Assembly (NCBI RefSeq): GCF_029168945.1
Contig: NC_083603.1
Span: 45,952,406 to 46,016,405 of the forward strand
Length of the DNA: 64,000 nucleotides
Source of the DNA: Cannabis sativa
Lineage: Eukaryota; Streptophyta; Magnoliopsida; Rosales; Cannabaceae
Reading direction: 5' to 3'
Of the stretch, positions 46,910 to 58,099 are shown in pieces. The position numbers and the translations under genes were made by a program. How positions within the stretch are numbered: position 1 is the first letter of the stretch; each line of letters opens with the position of its first letter. The notes under the pieces were generated by a model. That model had not been told where the DNA came from, did not search any database, and worked only from the letters and a program-made list of their open reading frames with translations.

Positions 46910-48178
46910 AAATTGTAGAAAAGCTCTAAAAAGTTTATTTTGATGCAGATAAATTTTCAATCACAAAAAATAATGGTAATAGTCCCCAAGCTCGAAATTC
47001 TTGTAAGTCTGTTGGTCATGTTTTTAACAGATTCGTTAATTCATCCTTAAAATATCACTGTGTTGATATTAAATCGCGGCATAAATCTCTAAAAAATTCA
47101 TTTTGATGCAGATAAGTTCTTAATCTCAAAAAATTGTGACAACACCCCCAAACTCAAAATTCTTGTTAGTCTGTAGGTACCTAATTTAACTGTTCTATTT
47201 GTTGTTCTAAAAAACACCACGTGTTAATTTTTTATTGGTTCAAACTATAATTTAATTGAAATTAATTTAAAATAAACAAATAAATAAATAAATTATTTTA
47301 AAACTAATTAATTAATATTTTTTTTTATCTTTTATGTTTTTTTATCTTTCTTTCTAGTTCACTCCTAGTCCAACATCCCCATCTATTCTACTAAAACTCT
47401 CCAATTTGTATTAGCAAGAGGGGTCACTCTAAAAAGAAAATCTAAGTAAAATTTGAACCAAAGAAGCTAAGATAAGAAAAGTAGCCACCAAAACCCACCA
47501 TCCTACCAAAGATGGGGACTTGTAGAATAGATTCAGGGAGAGGATTGAAGTAAGGTGCAGCTATTTAAGGTTTTTGGGGTTTGTTTGTTTGTTTGTTTTT
47601 TTTTTTTTGGTTACTTAATTGCTTTTGTGGATTCTCTGCATGGAATCGTGGGATGGGACGAGGAAGAAAGTAGAGATAAAGGAATTACACTTGTCGGGAG
47701 CAAGTCTCCACCACCGAGAAGGGGTGGGTGGCGAATAGTAAAAGTTTTTTTTTTTTATATATATATATATAATATTTTTAATCTTTAATAAAAGGAAATG
47801 TTTTTAATATTTTTTTATTATTCAAATAATTTTTATGTTGTGAACTAATAAATTTTTGACACGTGAAAATGTTAAGATCTACAAATGAAGTCGTTAAATT
47901 AAGTACCTACGGACTAACAAGAATGTCGAGCTTAAAGACTATAACTAAAAAATTTTGAGATTAAGACTTATCTGTATTAAAGTAAATTTTTTGGGGACTT
48001 ATGTTGTAATTTAGTACCAACACAAGATATTTAAGGAGGAATTAATAGATCTGTTAAAAAGAAGACTAATAGATTTACAAGAATCTCGAGCATGGAGACT
48101 ATTATCACTATTTTTTGAGGTTGGAGGTTTATCTATATCAAAGTGATTTTTTTAGAAATTTTTACTGCAATTTTTTTT
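46909..48178. mobile_element. Foldback-like element with ~300-bp arms, ~1.27 kb
   Basis: The left arm 46,909-47,205 and right arm 47,880-48,178 are inverted copies. Each arm contains two tandem ~163-bp units with 'gatgcagataa' (46,942 and 47,105) and 'ttcttgt(a/t)agtctgt'. The 675-bp centre has a short open frame (47,555-47,788) without recognisable features. TSD not resolved because the left edge abuts the (TAA)n run. Arms are diverged by perhaps 15-20%, so it is old. Confidence 0.75.
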
Positions 48179-48199
48179 AATAATAGATGAAAATATATT

Positions 48200-48609
48200 G
48201 GGAAATTTTACAATGCACCCCCTTAAAATGGATACATTGATGCACCCTTATCTGTTTTAGCACCCGAAATAATTTTTTAGTCAAATTTTTTCTCATGGTC
48301 ATGTACGTTATAGTTATTTAAGACATCTTGTAAAATTTTAAGAAAGTTGGAAAGTTTAACACGTCAAAAACTACGTTCAAACAGTGGATTGCACGCGTGA
48401 TTATTTTATTTTATACGCGTGTAAAATAAACTGTTTGAACATTATTTTCTATATTGTAAATTATTCAGAATTTCTCAAAATTTTGTAAGTTATCTTGAAT
48501 AGTTATAACGTACATGAATATGAAAAAAAATTAGATTAAGAAAATTTTATGAATGCCGAAAAGAGTATATCAGTACATCTTTTTTAAGGAGTGCATTGTA
48601 GAATCACGT
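48200..48609. mobile_element. Palindromic MITE, copy B (410 bp), TSD AAATATATT
   Basis: Flanked by the 9-bp duplication AAATATATT at 48,191-48,199 and 48,610-48,618. Ends GGGAAATTTTACAATGCAC and (reverse complement) ACGTGATTCTACAATGCAC. Near-palindromic across its length, centred on 'acacgcgtga..tatacgcgtg'. No coding capacity. The 9-bp TSD suggests a Mutator-type MITE. Confidence 0.88.
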
Positions 48610-48618
48610 AAATATATT

Positions 48619-48622
48619 AATT

Positions 48623-48669
<47 letters not shown>

Positions 48670-49675
48670 GAGTATTCTCGTTAAAAAGGTTTGAATATTT
48701 GATGATATTTGTATTTTTAAGGGGAAAGGAACAACATGGTTAATTGTACTTCTTTGTGCAATACGTTGTATATAGTTCTTTTTCCTTAAATAATTTAAGT
48801 TTACTAAATCCAAGTAATTTAACTTAAGAATAAATGCATTTTGACATTGATTGTGGGAATGGCACACCGTGCAAGCTCATATTCCTTGAAACTTTCATTG
48901 TGTTGACTAATCACAGTCAAATAGTCAATGGCCAACCATAAGAGAATGAAGTTCTATAATTCATAATTCTTCTAAAAGATTTTGTGGAATCTTCTTTCCA
49001 TATTTAAGAAAATAAAACTATAGGTTTGTTTTATATATAACATTCTACCTTTACTATCTTTAGTGGAAATACAAAATTTAATTTTAAAGCTTATCATTTG
49101 TCTTTTTAAATATTCAATTTACAAGCATGTTTCAATACACTTAATTTTGTATTGATTATAATAATTATAAAATACCAAATATATTCTTAAAAAACGAATA
49201 AATTTTAAAATATTGATCAAAACTCAAAATAAAATTCTTATTTTATTATTTTAAAAAATGAGTGAACACCTCGTGGATACGTACTGATTATATATAAATA
49301 TTTTATATAAAATATAAATACATATAATGGAAGTAATATTTATACACTAAAATAATACAAAAATTTGTGAAAGGCCGTAAAAAAATTAAATATTGTATTT
49401 TGCAAAAAAAAAAAAAAATTATAATTCAGTTATTCTAATCTTTGTTAAAGTAGATTTTTATTTTGTAAAAGTGAACAAAGGAATACCTCAAATTTAATTT
49501 AGTTAATTTTTCTTTAAGCATAACTTACTCAGGACTTATAAAGTGAAATCAGGATATTATTTAGCTACCTTCCTTGCTGATATTGATTATATATGTCCTC
49601 ATCCACCTCTCAATCTCAATGGTGGAAATTGTTTTGATCCTTGCAACTGCCTCCATTGCATGGAGGGTGATATAT
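48619..49675. other. Intergenic AT-rich DNA with (TAA)n at 48,624-48,669
   Basis: Apart from the TAA microsatellite I see no feature. The minus-strand frame at 48,622-48,867 is partly the microsatellite and not protein-like. Confidence 0.6.
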
Positions 49676-49890
49676 TGTAACGCCCTATTAGTTTAGACGC
49701 GTTACAATACTTTTTTTAAAAAAGAAATTATTGTACAAATCTTTGTTAATCAAAGAATTTTTTGAATTTTTTTTTTATAATTAACATTACTATATAATCA
49801 AAATACAAGGTTTACAATATCCCAACGACTAATAAAATCAATCAAATCAAACCAAGTCTACATAGACACATAAAATATTATATTAACATA
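49676..49890 (-). mobile_element. Fragment of a gypsy-like LTR end
   Basis: Starts TGTAACGCCCTATTAG, the same terminal motif as the solo LTR at 3,015. No matching GGGATATTACA end occurs downstream and the sequence merges into a hAT-like remnant. Confidence 0.5.
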
Positions 49891-49894
49891 AAAT

Positions 49895-50493
49895 AGATAT
49901 CCGCACTTGTGCGGATTGAAATGAATTGGAAAATTTAAAATCCGTACTTATGCGAATTAGATATTAATTGACATGTAAAAGTAACTGATCTAATCTAATC
50001 CACGCATTTTTATAAAAAAAAATTTATAAATTATAAATAATATTTTAATGTAAACAAAATAGTAATTTAAAAGTCTAATACTTATAATACAATTACATTT
50101 CAAAACTTAATAGATTAAATGTATATTCTATTCTTATATATAATTTTTTTCTACATGCAATTTAAAATAAAAGTAAATATTTCTTTATACATATAATTTT
50201 TTTTTTCCTTTAAATTTGTTATTTGTTATTTTATTTATTTTAATGTGTTGTTGGAGACATAAAATAATTATAATATTATTTTATTTTGTTACTAGTTTTG
50301 TAAAAAAAATTTAGTTTTTTCATAAATATTAAATAATCTAATATTAAAAAGTAACCAATCTAAAATAACCGATCCAATCTACACTTTTGCACTTAGTGCA
50401 AATTAGATTGGATCCAAAAAATAAAATCCGCACTTAGTGCAAATTGGATGCACTATAAGTAAAATAGTGTGAGTTGGATTGAATAAACACCCG
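49895..50493. mobile_element. hAT-type MITE remnant, left end lost
   Basis: The interior has the hAT-MITE signature of repeated 'atccgcacttgtgcggatt' and 'gatccaatct' phrases, mirrored near 50,380-50,470 ('gcacttagtgcaaattggat'). The right end 'ttgaataaacacccgta' resembles the TIR ..GAACACCCCTA of the element at 21,102. No left TIR or TSD found. Confidence 0.5.
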
Positions 50494-51520
50494 TAAGTGA
50501 AATCAGTAATGATATAATAAAAAGTTTCCATTATTGCTAAAACTTATGTTGGTCATCAAACCAGAGCAACCACTCCAATTAAGTTGTAATTTCAAAAAAT
50601 TCTTTGAAAAAGAATAAAGCAAAAGAGCATGAGCTATTGAAGAACTAACAAACTCTGTTTCCAGTATCATAACTGAAATTTGTATAAATTAAGCTTAGCA
50701 ATAAGTATCTAACCTTAACAAACATTTTCTCAAACACTTGGTAGGTGACAATAATATTAAGTAAGAAAAAACAAACTAAGATACATACCAACAATGAAGC
50801 ATCATCCTCTTGGAAAATTAGAAGTGAAATCAGATTAATTTCAACCACCAATCGATGCCTGAGCCACCACGACCACCGTCACTCTCAGTCTTTCTCCGAC
50901 AGTTTTTCACTCTGGAATTTGTGGCAAATGAACAGTGGTCCTTAACATCTTGGAACCAAAAAAAAAAAAAAAACTAATCTTAACATCTTGGAACAATCTT
51001 CTCCCATGGCCATGCAACAAAAAAATTCAACAGTTTACAACAATTCCATGTTCAATATAAGAAACTCTTGTCAATTGGTTAGAAATAGATGAAAGGAAAG
51101 AAACGACCAAGCAATTATTTGATTTAAAGTTTTTGGTCCAATTCTGTTTAATTTTATTGATGGGTGCTTAAAGTAAACGTAAATTTGGGATACAATTTGA
51201 TAAATATTAAATTTTTAGGGCACCAATATTTAAAGACATGTCAAAATTGTAAACATTGGTAAAATTAAACCGAATCGAAGGAACCTGAAAAAGTTTTAAA
51301 TGTCAAATTTAGAAGAAAAAAATCGTAATTAACCAAAAATTAATTATGAATTATTAAGGTATCAAAACAAACAAACCCAATAAAATGAATTCAAAGCAGT
51401 ACAATTCTAACTCTCATAAGTACTAAACACAGACGAAAATTAAGAAGCACACACATACACACACATATATATTTATATAACACGTACCTAGCTAGTAATA
51501 AATATACAAGTACAACATGA
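50494..51520. other. Unassigned DNA, including a duplicated 16-bp motif around poly(A)
   Basis: CTTAACATCTTGGAAC occurs at 50,941-50,956 and again at 50,979-50,994 with C(A)16 and CTAAT between. A short minus-strand frame (50,645-50,851) is hydrophobic but unrecognised. Nothing else supported. Confidence 0.5.
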
Positions 51521-51524
51521 AACT

Positions 51525-52955
51525 TTTTGGTGTGTGAACCAAAGATCAAGTGACTCTTTTCTTTGGAAGAGTATCTTGGGCACGAGAGAGGTGATTCTTC
51601 GAGGTTCTATGGCAGTTGCTGCTTCAGGAAATTCAATAAATTTCTGGAAACAGCCTTGGATTCCTTGGATGGAATATAGGGAATTTCGTGAGCTGATGCA
51701 ACAGCTTCAAACCCAAAGGTATACCATAAGAAGCCTGGCAGATGTCTCGGTAGGAAATGAATGGAATGCGGAGATGATTCTTCAGATCTTTGGTCAAGAA
51801 CTTGGGGGGAGGATCCTTCACATCCCTAGAATTCCTCGGCCGTTTACTGATCAAGTTTATTGGAAGAATAACCAGAATGGTAAGTTTACAGTCAAATCCG
51901 CCTACGTGGTGGATCAGGATTGGAGATTTGGTCCAGTCCGTAGCATCTGGAAGTGGATTTGGAATGGGAAGATTCATCCTAGGATATCGATTTTCCTTTG
52001 GAGAATCTTGAATGAAGCAATTCCAACTAGGGACCGACTGCCTTTTGTTGTCAACAAAGATTGCAGCCTTTGTGGAATGGAAGGAGAAACTGCTCTGCAT
52101 CTTTTCAGAAATTGTGGCTTTGCAAAGGCCTTATGGTTGGGAAGTTTGTATCCTTTGAGGATAGACTATATCCCAGGGGACTCTATGGCAAGTTATTTGG
52201 AGAACTTAATCTCAATACTCCCTAATGTCAATAGAGATGACTTTGTTAACTACTTTGGATGTATGTGCATTGAGATTTGGAACCAGAGAAATGCTCTTTG
52301 CATTCGATCTGTTTTAGCAGTTCCTGCAACAGCTCTACTCAATGTAGGAAAGGCTCTAAGGGATTTTAAGATGTTGGTGGATGAGCCTTTTGAGGTGACT
52401 GATGAATTATCTTCTATTCCTGAAGGAAATTACCATCAGAACCTAGATTACAAGTTCTGCAAAGAGAAAGTCCTGTTTGTTTTCTTCACTGACGCTTCTT
52501 GGGATAAGGGGGAGGCCGGCCTTGCTGCCATAAGGATAAATCTCCTTAATGGAACCTGGTCTGTCAAAGCTCGAAGATCAAAAGCTGCCTCAGTTCTGGA
52601 GGCTGAGGTTAGAGCAATTGAAATGGCGATGCAGTGGGCAATCGCAGATGGCTGTCAAGAAGTCCTCATTCTCTCAGACTCCAAAACAGCCGTGATTGCT
52701 TTTGATTCCAAAGTTGGGTGTCCAGATTGGAAGATTGCCAATTTGTTTTTTTCAGTTTTTAATTTATCTAGAAGGTTGTTAGTGTGTAAGTTTATCTTTA
52801 TTAATCGTAGTTTAAACGCTGAGGCGGATGGTATAGCCAAGAAGGCTAGGTTTTCTAGTGTTTATGATGTTCTGTACCAAGGGGAGGGAGTACCCCCTGT
52901 TATTCCCATCCTTTTTCTTTAGTTAATGAACCTTGAGTTCTTTCAAAAAAAACAC
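51525..52955 (+). mobile_element. LINE (L1-type) 3' remnant, 5'-truncated
   Basis: Contains only the end of ORF2 (see the CDS entry), then a short tail 'ttagttaatgaaccttgag..' and an A8 run at 52,947-52,954. The RT domain proper is missing, as is usual after premature termination of target-primed reverse transcription. A target-site duplication was not resolved. Confidence 0.8.
51534..52922 (+). CDS. LINE ORF2 C-terminal part: zf-RVT plus RNase H-like domain, open for 462 codons
   Basis: Residues about 1-110 resemble the post-RT region (SFLWKSILGTREVILRGS, INFWKQPWIPW). The zf-RVT region is at about 115-210: FTVKSAY, IHPRISIFLWRILNEAIPTR, CSLCGMEGETALHLFRNC with the CxxC..H..C pattern. The RNase H-like domain (about 310-445) has TDASWDKGEAGLAA, VLEAEVRAIEMAMQWA, ILSDSKTAVIAF and LNAEADGIAKKA, so the four acidic catalytic positions (D, E, D, D) look present. 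RNase H would degrade RNA in RNA-DNA hybrids during LINE replication. Unlike the other LINE in the window, there is no stop. The start is set by truncation, not by a real initiator, so I treat it as a young fragment rather than a host gene. Confidence 0.75.
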   Translation: MNQRSSDSFLWKSILGTREVILRGSMAVAASGNSINFWKQPWIPWMEYREFRELMQQLQTQRYTIRSLADVSVGNEWNAEMILQIFGQELGGRILHIPRIPRPFTDQVYWKNNQNGKFTVKSAYVVDQDWRFGPVRSIWKWIWNGKIHPRISIFLWRILNEAIPTRDRLPFVVNKDCSLCGMEGETALHLFRNCGFAKALWLGSLYPLRIDYIPGDSMASYLENLISILPNVNRDDFVNYFGCMCIEIWNQRNALCIRSVLAVPATALLNVGKALRDFKMLVDEPFEVTDELSSIPEGNYHQNLDYKFCKEKVLFVFFTDASWDKGEAGLAAIRINLLNGTWSVKARRSKAASVLEAEVRAIEMAMQWAIADGCQEVLILSDSKTAVIAFDSKVGCPDWKIANLFFSVFNLSRRLLVCKFIFINRSLNAEADGIAKKARFSSVYDVLYQGEGVPPVIPILFL

Positions 52956-52966
52956 CTCATACAATA

Positions 52967-53830
52967 TCATCCAAATAACCCAATCCATCGATCATCATCA
53001 AACTCTGCCACACTTAGAGAAAGTAGTACCACATAAACCACAGCAATTCCAAAACTCAAAATCCCATTTCCACTAAGACAAAGGACACCACTTACAGCAG
53101 AAGCATCTTTAAGCAAAGCAGCCAAAGGGCAATTGAATTTTTCAAAAGACAAATATCAAATACTCATTAATAAAATAATGAGGACAAATACTATCTACAA
53201 GAGACGACAAGAGTTATTGCAATATAACTCAATATTGAATTTGGTTGCCATGACAGAGTTCAGAGAGGATTAAAGGTATACCATTAGTAAACTGGGGCAG
53301 AAAAACTCTAAAAGTACACTACTGTTGACACAAAATTTCATATGTTATGATAATTGTATCTATACTTTTCATAATTAACTCGGTCAAACCAGAAACTAAT
53401 GTATTTATGTTCGGGAATTTCAAACCCAAAGTTTCAAAACAAGAAAATCATCAGAGAATGATCAAAAGCTTCAATTCCTAAATAAAATTCACAGAAAGTA
53501 GCTTTAAGTACTTGTAAAAGAGACCAAAAGACATTCAAAGCAATCATCAATCCAAAAATCTCAAAGTTAAAAAAAAGCCTCCTGAATCTAATTAGGTGAA
53601 TCTTCTCTAATTCAAAGGCCATAAAATAAATTCCTTTTATAATAGTTAAAAAACTCAAAAGGAAAGAGCTAAGAAACATAACTCATTGCAGAGAGTCATC
53701 TAACCTTCCAAATGACTATAAAGAATCCTGAAAAGACATCTAGAATTATGGACCCTTCTTTCAAAAACACTAGGCCTCAATTCTAGCTCTAAACTACCTA
53801 ATTTTCCTAAACAAGAATTGAAAGAAAGAA
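52967..53830. other. Unassigned region between the LINE and the kinase pseudogene
   Basis: A 61-codon minus-strand frame (52,967-53,152) has a hydrophobic stretch GILSFGIAVVYVVLLSLSV that could be a membrane helix preceded by CPLAALLKDASAVSGVLCLS. It might be an exon of an unknown membrane protein or chance. No other feature. The interval also lies downstream of the kinase pseudogene. Confidence 0.4.
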
Positions 53831-54705
53831 TCACGGCCCGCGAGGAGTGCCAAAACAGAAACAACCAGGAGCGCGGTCTTCAGGTATCATGCCACCACCT
53901 TTCCTTGTATCAATTGCTTCTAGCAGCTTAACTACATCAGCCATGTCAGAACATTTCTCTGGATTTGCATCCCAACATTATTTCATGATCCTTGCATAAG
54001 ATTTCGAACATCATCCTGGGATTTCAGGTCGCTGATTCTGCCATTTTGCAATAAATGTTTTTGAGTCATTAGTACATAGAAAGATAAAAAAAAAAAAAAA
54101 AAAAAAAACATGTCATTTTTTTATGTCACACAAAAAACTAATGACTTAGAGAGCGTGTAGCATAAGAACAAACCTGTAGAACTATTGCAGATGACATCTC
54201 AGCAAAATTCATATTAGGATAAGCCATGGCACAGCAGTAGATTTCCCATAAGCATATACCAAAACTATAAACATCACACTTTCTATTGTATGGTTTGCCA
54301 TCAATCACCAGCACAAGTTTTCTTTTTAGACTTAACTTTGTTCATGAAAAAAAACAAACAAACAAAGGAAAAAAAACAAAAAATAAACTAATAAAATTTC
54401 AATTAGTACCTCTGGTGCCATGTAGCCAAGTGTACCAGTTTCTCCAGTCATATCATTAGGATTCTGAGCTTCAACTCGAGCAACACCAAAATCAGCAATT
54501 TTAAGAGTTCTATGAGTGTCTAACAACATATTTTCGGTTTTTACATCGCGGTGTATGATACTTTTTGAATGAAGGTAACTTAGACTGCAAACATAAGAAG
54601 CAAAAGAAATACTAATGTTAAGAACCAAACAGAACTGAAGAAGTAAGAAGTGATCATAACTAAAACTAACCCTCTAGCCATATTCAAAGCATACAAAGTA
54701 CTGTG
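53831..54705 (-). pseudogene. Raf-like MAPKKK (HT1/STY type) kinase pseudogene, 3' half
   Basis: Four exons recognised on the minus strand. The first (54,671-54,705) gives LYALNMARG. The second (54,410-54,594) gives LSYLHSKSIIHRDVKTENML with the HRD motif, DFGVARVEAQNPNDMTGETG (DFG, activation loop) and GYMAPE. The third (54,174 to about 54,312) gives DGKPYNRKCDVYSFGICLWE. The fourth (53,831-54,037) gives CWDANPEKCSDMADVVKLLE and GGGMIPEDRAPGCFCF, the typical C-terminus. Splice sites are good at most boundaries; the acceptor of exon three is lost. Exon four has two in-frame stops (PEIPG-stop and ARIMK-stop), and the N-lobe with P-loop and catalytic Lys is absent. Related kinases act in CO2 and stress signalling. 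This copy is dead but retains introns, so it arose by DNA duplication. Confidence 0.88.
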
Positions 54706-54826
54706 CTGTAATCACCTGTAATCTTCTCAAAGTAGAGTTTGTTATTTGGTAAAACCTATTAGACTTTGTTATTTTTAATGGGCTTTAGTGACTCACCTCT
54801 ATATTTATAGAAAGCTTATTATCTTG

Positions 54827-55115
54827 AGTGGTGACTAAGTAATGAACATATATCCTATTTCCTATTTATTACTGTTTGAAATATATTATGAGTGGTGACT
54901 AAGTAATTAACCGTCAGCAAAAAAAAATTAGCCGTTGCAGTTAGCAAAAAGAAATTAGTTGTTGCAACAATATATATAATGTTGGGATTTATTACTGCTA
55001 GAAATATATTAGGAGTGGTGACTAAGTAATTAACTGTTGCAGTGGCAAAAAAAAAAATAGCCGTTGCAATTAGCAAAAAGAATTTAGCCGTTGCAAACAA
55101 GATATATATAATGTT
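54827..55115. repeat. Tandem repeat, 123-bp unit, about two copies plus partial
   Basis: The text 'tttattactg..gaaatatatta.gagtggtgactaagtaatta' and 'ttagccgttgca..ttagcaaaaag' recurs at 54,865 and 54,988. A partial copy starts at 54,827 (gagtggtgactaagtaa). Confidence 0.85.
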
Positions 55116-55119
55116 GGGA

Positions 55120-55795
55120 TTTTACCAAAATTTACAGCTTTTTATCTCAAAGCAACTTCAAAAACAGATTTCACCAAAAGAAATTAGCCGTTAGTCCTAG
55201 ACAGATATATATATAGCTCATTAGTTCATGTAAAAGAAATTATTCATGTAAAAGAAAGACAAAAGAGAGATCAAAGTTGTAAAAGATCAAATTTTTTGGG
55301 TGAACTCCGAGATCAAAGTTGGTGTTCTTCTCCTACTTTCATCCTACTTTCATCACGGTTTGTATTCTTTCATCTCACTCTTATTTTTCTGATATTTGTA
55401 TTTGTGTGTGTTTGTGTTCTTGTGTTTCGGTTTATTTTTCGGTTCGTTACTGCCATTAGAATAAAAAAGAAAAACAGTTACAAAATTAGTGTTTTCGGCT
55501 GTAGCAAGAAATAGGAAAAAGAAGAAAAGAAAAATATTAGAAGAACCCTAGCTGCCATTAAAGGAGAAAAAGAAGAAGCTTGAAGAATTTTTGAAACCTA
55601 GGAACCCTATTGTGTTCTTGAGAGAAGAAGAAGAAAACCCTAACCCTAGAATTTTGTTGTGCTGCTGCAGTGCCGTTAGAGAGAAGAAGACATTTGAAAA
55701 AGTTTGAATTTTTGGTGAAGTAATACTGTGACTGCCGTGTGTGTAGTGATTTAGGGTTTAAATACATCTTTTGGGGTTTGATTTAGTTTCTTCTT
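55120..55795. other. Unassigned region, CT/GA-rich, with gene-leader-like text
   Basis: Contains 'accctagctgcc', 'aaaccctaaccctag' and T-rich stretches, resembling a retroelement or gene leader, but no start, exon or element ends I can support. Confidence 0.4.
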
Positions 55796-55800
55796 GGGTT

Positions 55801-55880
55801 GAAACTTGTTGGGCTTAAGCTGGTTGTTATTGGGATGAAACTTGTTGGGCTGAAGCTGGTTGTTATTGGGCCGAAACTTG
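55801..55880. repeat. Tandem repeat, 36-bp unit
   Basis: GAAACTTGTTGGGCT..AAGCTGGTTGTTATTGGG repeats at 55,801, 55,837 and (partial) 55,873. Confidence 0.9.
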
Positions 55881-55929
55881 AGAAGGAAATGAAGAGTGTC
55901 ATTCTTGCTAGGCTGACCGAAATATGGGA

Positions 55930-58098
55930 TTTTGTAAAAAAGTTACAAAAATATGGCATTTATAGGTTTGCCACCCTTCTATGGTATTTTTTCACATTTA
56001 AGACTTTTTATGGTATTTGATATGCCATATTTTTGTAAACCTATTATCCAAACCCATATTTCATGTTTTTGTTTCTAACTTAATTAGTTTTATTTTTTTT
56101 TAGTTTATTTTACATTTACATTTTAGGGTTTTTTTCAATTTGAAAAATTTACACCAAATACTATTTTTTTTTTTCAAACATAACATTTATAATTTCAGTT
56201 GCTAACTTTTTTCTTTCTTTCTCTTCTCTCTCTCTAATTTTCTTTTTTCTTTTTTTTTTCTAATTCTCTTTGTGTCTCTCTTTTTTTTTTAATTTTTTTT
56301 CTCAAACTATTTTATTTTCTCTTTTTATATATATTATATGTAATATAATTAGTGTACATTTTTATATCTCATTTTTTTTTACAGAAATTAAACTGGTTTT
56401 TTTTTTTATTTAAACTACTATAGGTTTTTTTTTGTTAAAAACTAATTATGTTATTAAAATCAGCAGAAAAAAAAACCAGTTTTATCAACATCATCATGAA
56501 AAAAAAATAATATAAAAAATAATAATCTAAAAAGAATACAAACTTTAAAAACTAGTTTCATCAACATTGAAAGAGACTAATAATTTCATTAAAAGAATAA
56601 AAAAAAATAGTTTCATCAACAAGATAATGAAAAAAATTACAATCTAAAAGCGATACTAACTTTAAAAACTAATTTCATCAATATTAAAAGAAACTAATTA
56701 TTTCATTAAAAGAGGCAAAAAAAAAAAAAAATACTTTCATCAATAACATAATGAAAAATACATAATGCCTAATAACTAAACTTTTACAAACGATACTAAA
56801 TTTAAAAACCAGTTTTGAACATATAAATTTTATATCAATACCTAATAACCAATTTTCTAACTTTATTTTTTATTTTGGCATTTAATTTGCTTGCTCAAAA
56901 AATAGAATTGATTTAAACATACATTATGTAGCAAATATAACAAAGAGAAAAAGAAATTAAAATCAAAGAGAAAAAAAGAAACAAAGAAAATTAAAGAAAC
57001 AAAAATGCAATAAAAATCATAAAGAATAACAAAAAAAAAACAGTGGAATGTGAGAAACCAGTTAGTAAAACAACCAAAATAAAAACAAACAAATAAAAAC
57101 CAGTTTCTTGAAATAATCAAATAAAAAATTGAAACTTAAAACTCAATTATGAACAACAATAAAAAAACCAGTTATGAAAACTAGTTACTTAAAAAAAACC
57201 AGTTATGAAAATAATAAAATAATATGTGTGTTTTAAAATAAAATAAAATTTTTTGCTCAAATATCATACAATAATAAAAGTGGTTTTAAACAAACTAAAA
57301 AAAATACAATAATATCATAAAAATGAAGCAACCCCATTACAGAACAGTTAAAACCTGTGAAAACCAGTTTTGATGCTATAAAAAATCTTAACAAAATATT
57401 AATGTTAATTATAAAGGTAACTGAAACCAGTTTCATCAGACAATCAAATAAAAAAAAATACACACACACAAAAATACAAAAAAAAAAAAATACTAATCAC
57501 AAATATAATCAAAACAACACACCATGCATACAATTGTTAAAAACAAAATATAAGTGTAAGTTTCGAACCTAGAAACAAAATAATAAAAAAGTAACTTAAA
57601 ATAAAAATTTGTAATAACATAATGAAACTATTTTTTTATTCTTTTAGTGAAATTATTAGTTTTCTTTCAATATTGATGAAACTGATTTTTAAAGTTTGTA
57701 TTATTTTTAGATTATATTTTTTATATTATTTTTTTTCAGGATGATGTTGATGAAACTGATTTTTTTTTTCTGCTGCTTTTAATGAAATAATTAGTTTTTA
57801 ACAAAAAAAAAACAGTATTTTAAATAAAAAAATATGTTTAATTTCTGTAAAAAGAAAAAAGACAACATCTACAGTTGAGATCATTTTTTTTTATTTATTT
57901 TAGTGTTTTATTTTTTTTTTTAAAAAAAGAAATAAAATAAAAAGAAACACAAATTTAAAGTTTTTCATGGCATTCCTCATGACTTTTTCCCATATTTGTA
58001 AGTTTTTTTTGAAAATATGTCATATTTAGGGTAATTAAGTTTTTATGCCATATATATCAAAACATATATTCATTTTCCCATATTTTTGTAAATAGTCC
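55930..58098. mobile_element. Foldback-like element with 230-bp internal inverted arms (outer ends approximate)
   Basis: Inverted arms lie at 56,381-56,615 and 57,621-57,848, sharing for example 'acagaaattaaac', 'ttgttaaaaactaatta', 'atcaacatcatc' and 'agtttcatcaa'. The left arm's 3' part is repeated again at 56,640-56,790. Outer ends both contain 'acaaaaatatgg' with 'tttgtaa' phrases, so TIRs may lie near 55,930 and 58,095, but I found no clean TSD. The centre is A-rich with no gene. Confidence 0.6.
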
Positions 58099-58099
58099 T

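Noticed and set aside
49676..49715. Tiny inverted pair TGTAACGC .. GCGTTACA as a complete element
   Set aside because: Too short to be an element. It fits better as the end of a truncated LTR.
51633..52100. A 155-codon minus-strand frame
   Set aside because: Antisense to the LINE zf-RVT region, whose plus-strand frame matches a known family.
56863..57469. Minus-strand Phe/Leu-rich frames
   Set aside because: They reflect A-rich plus-strand sequence in the foldback centre and do not resemble real membrane proteins.
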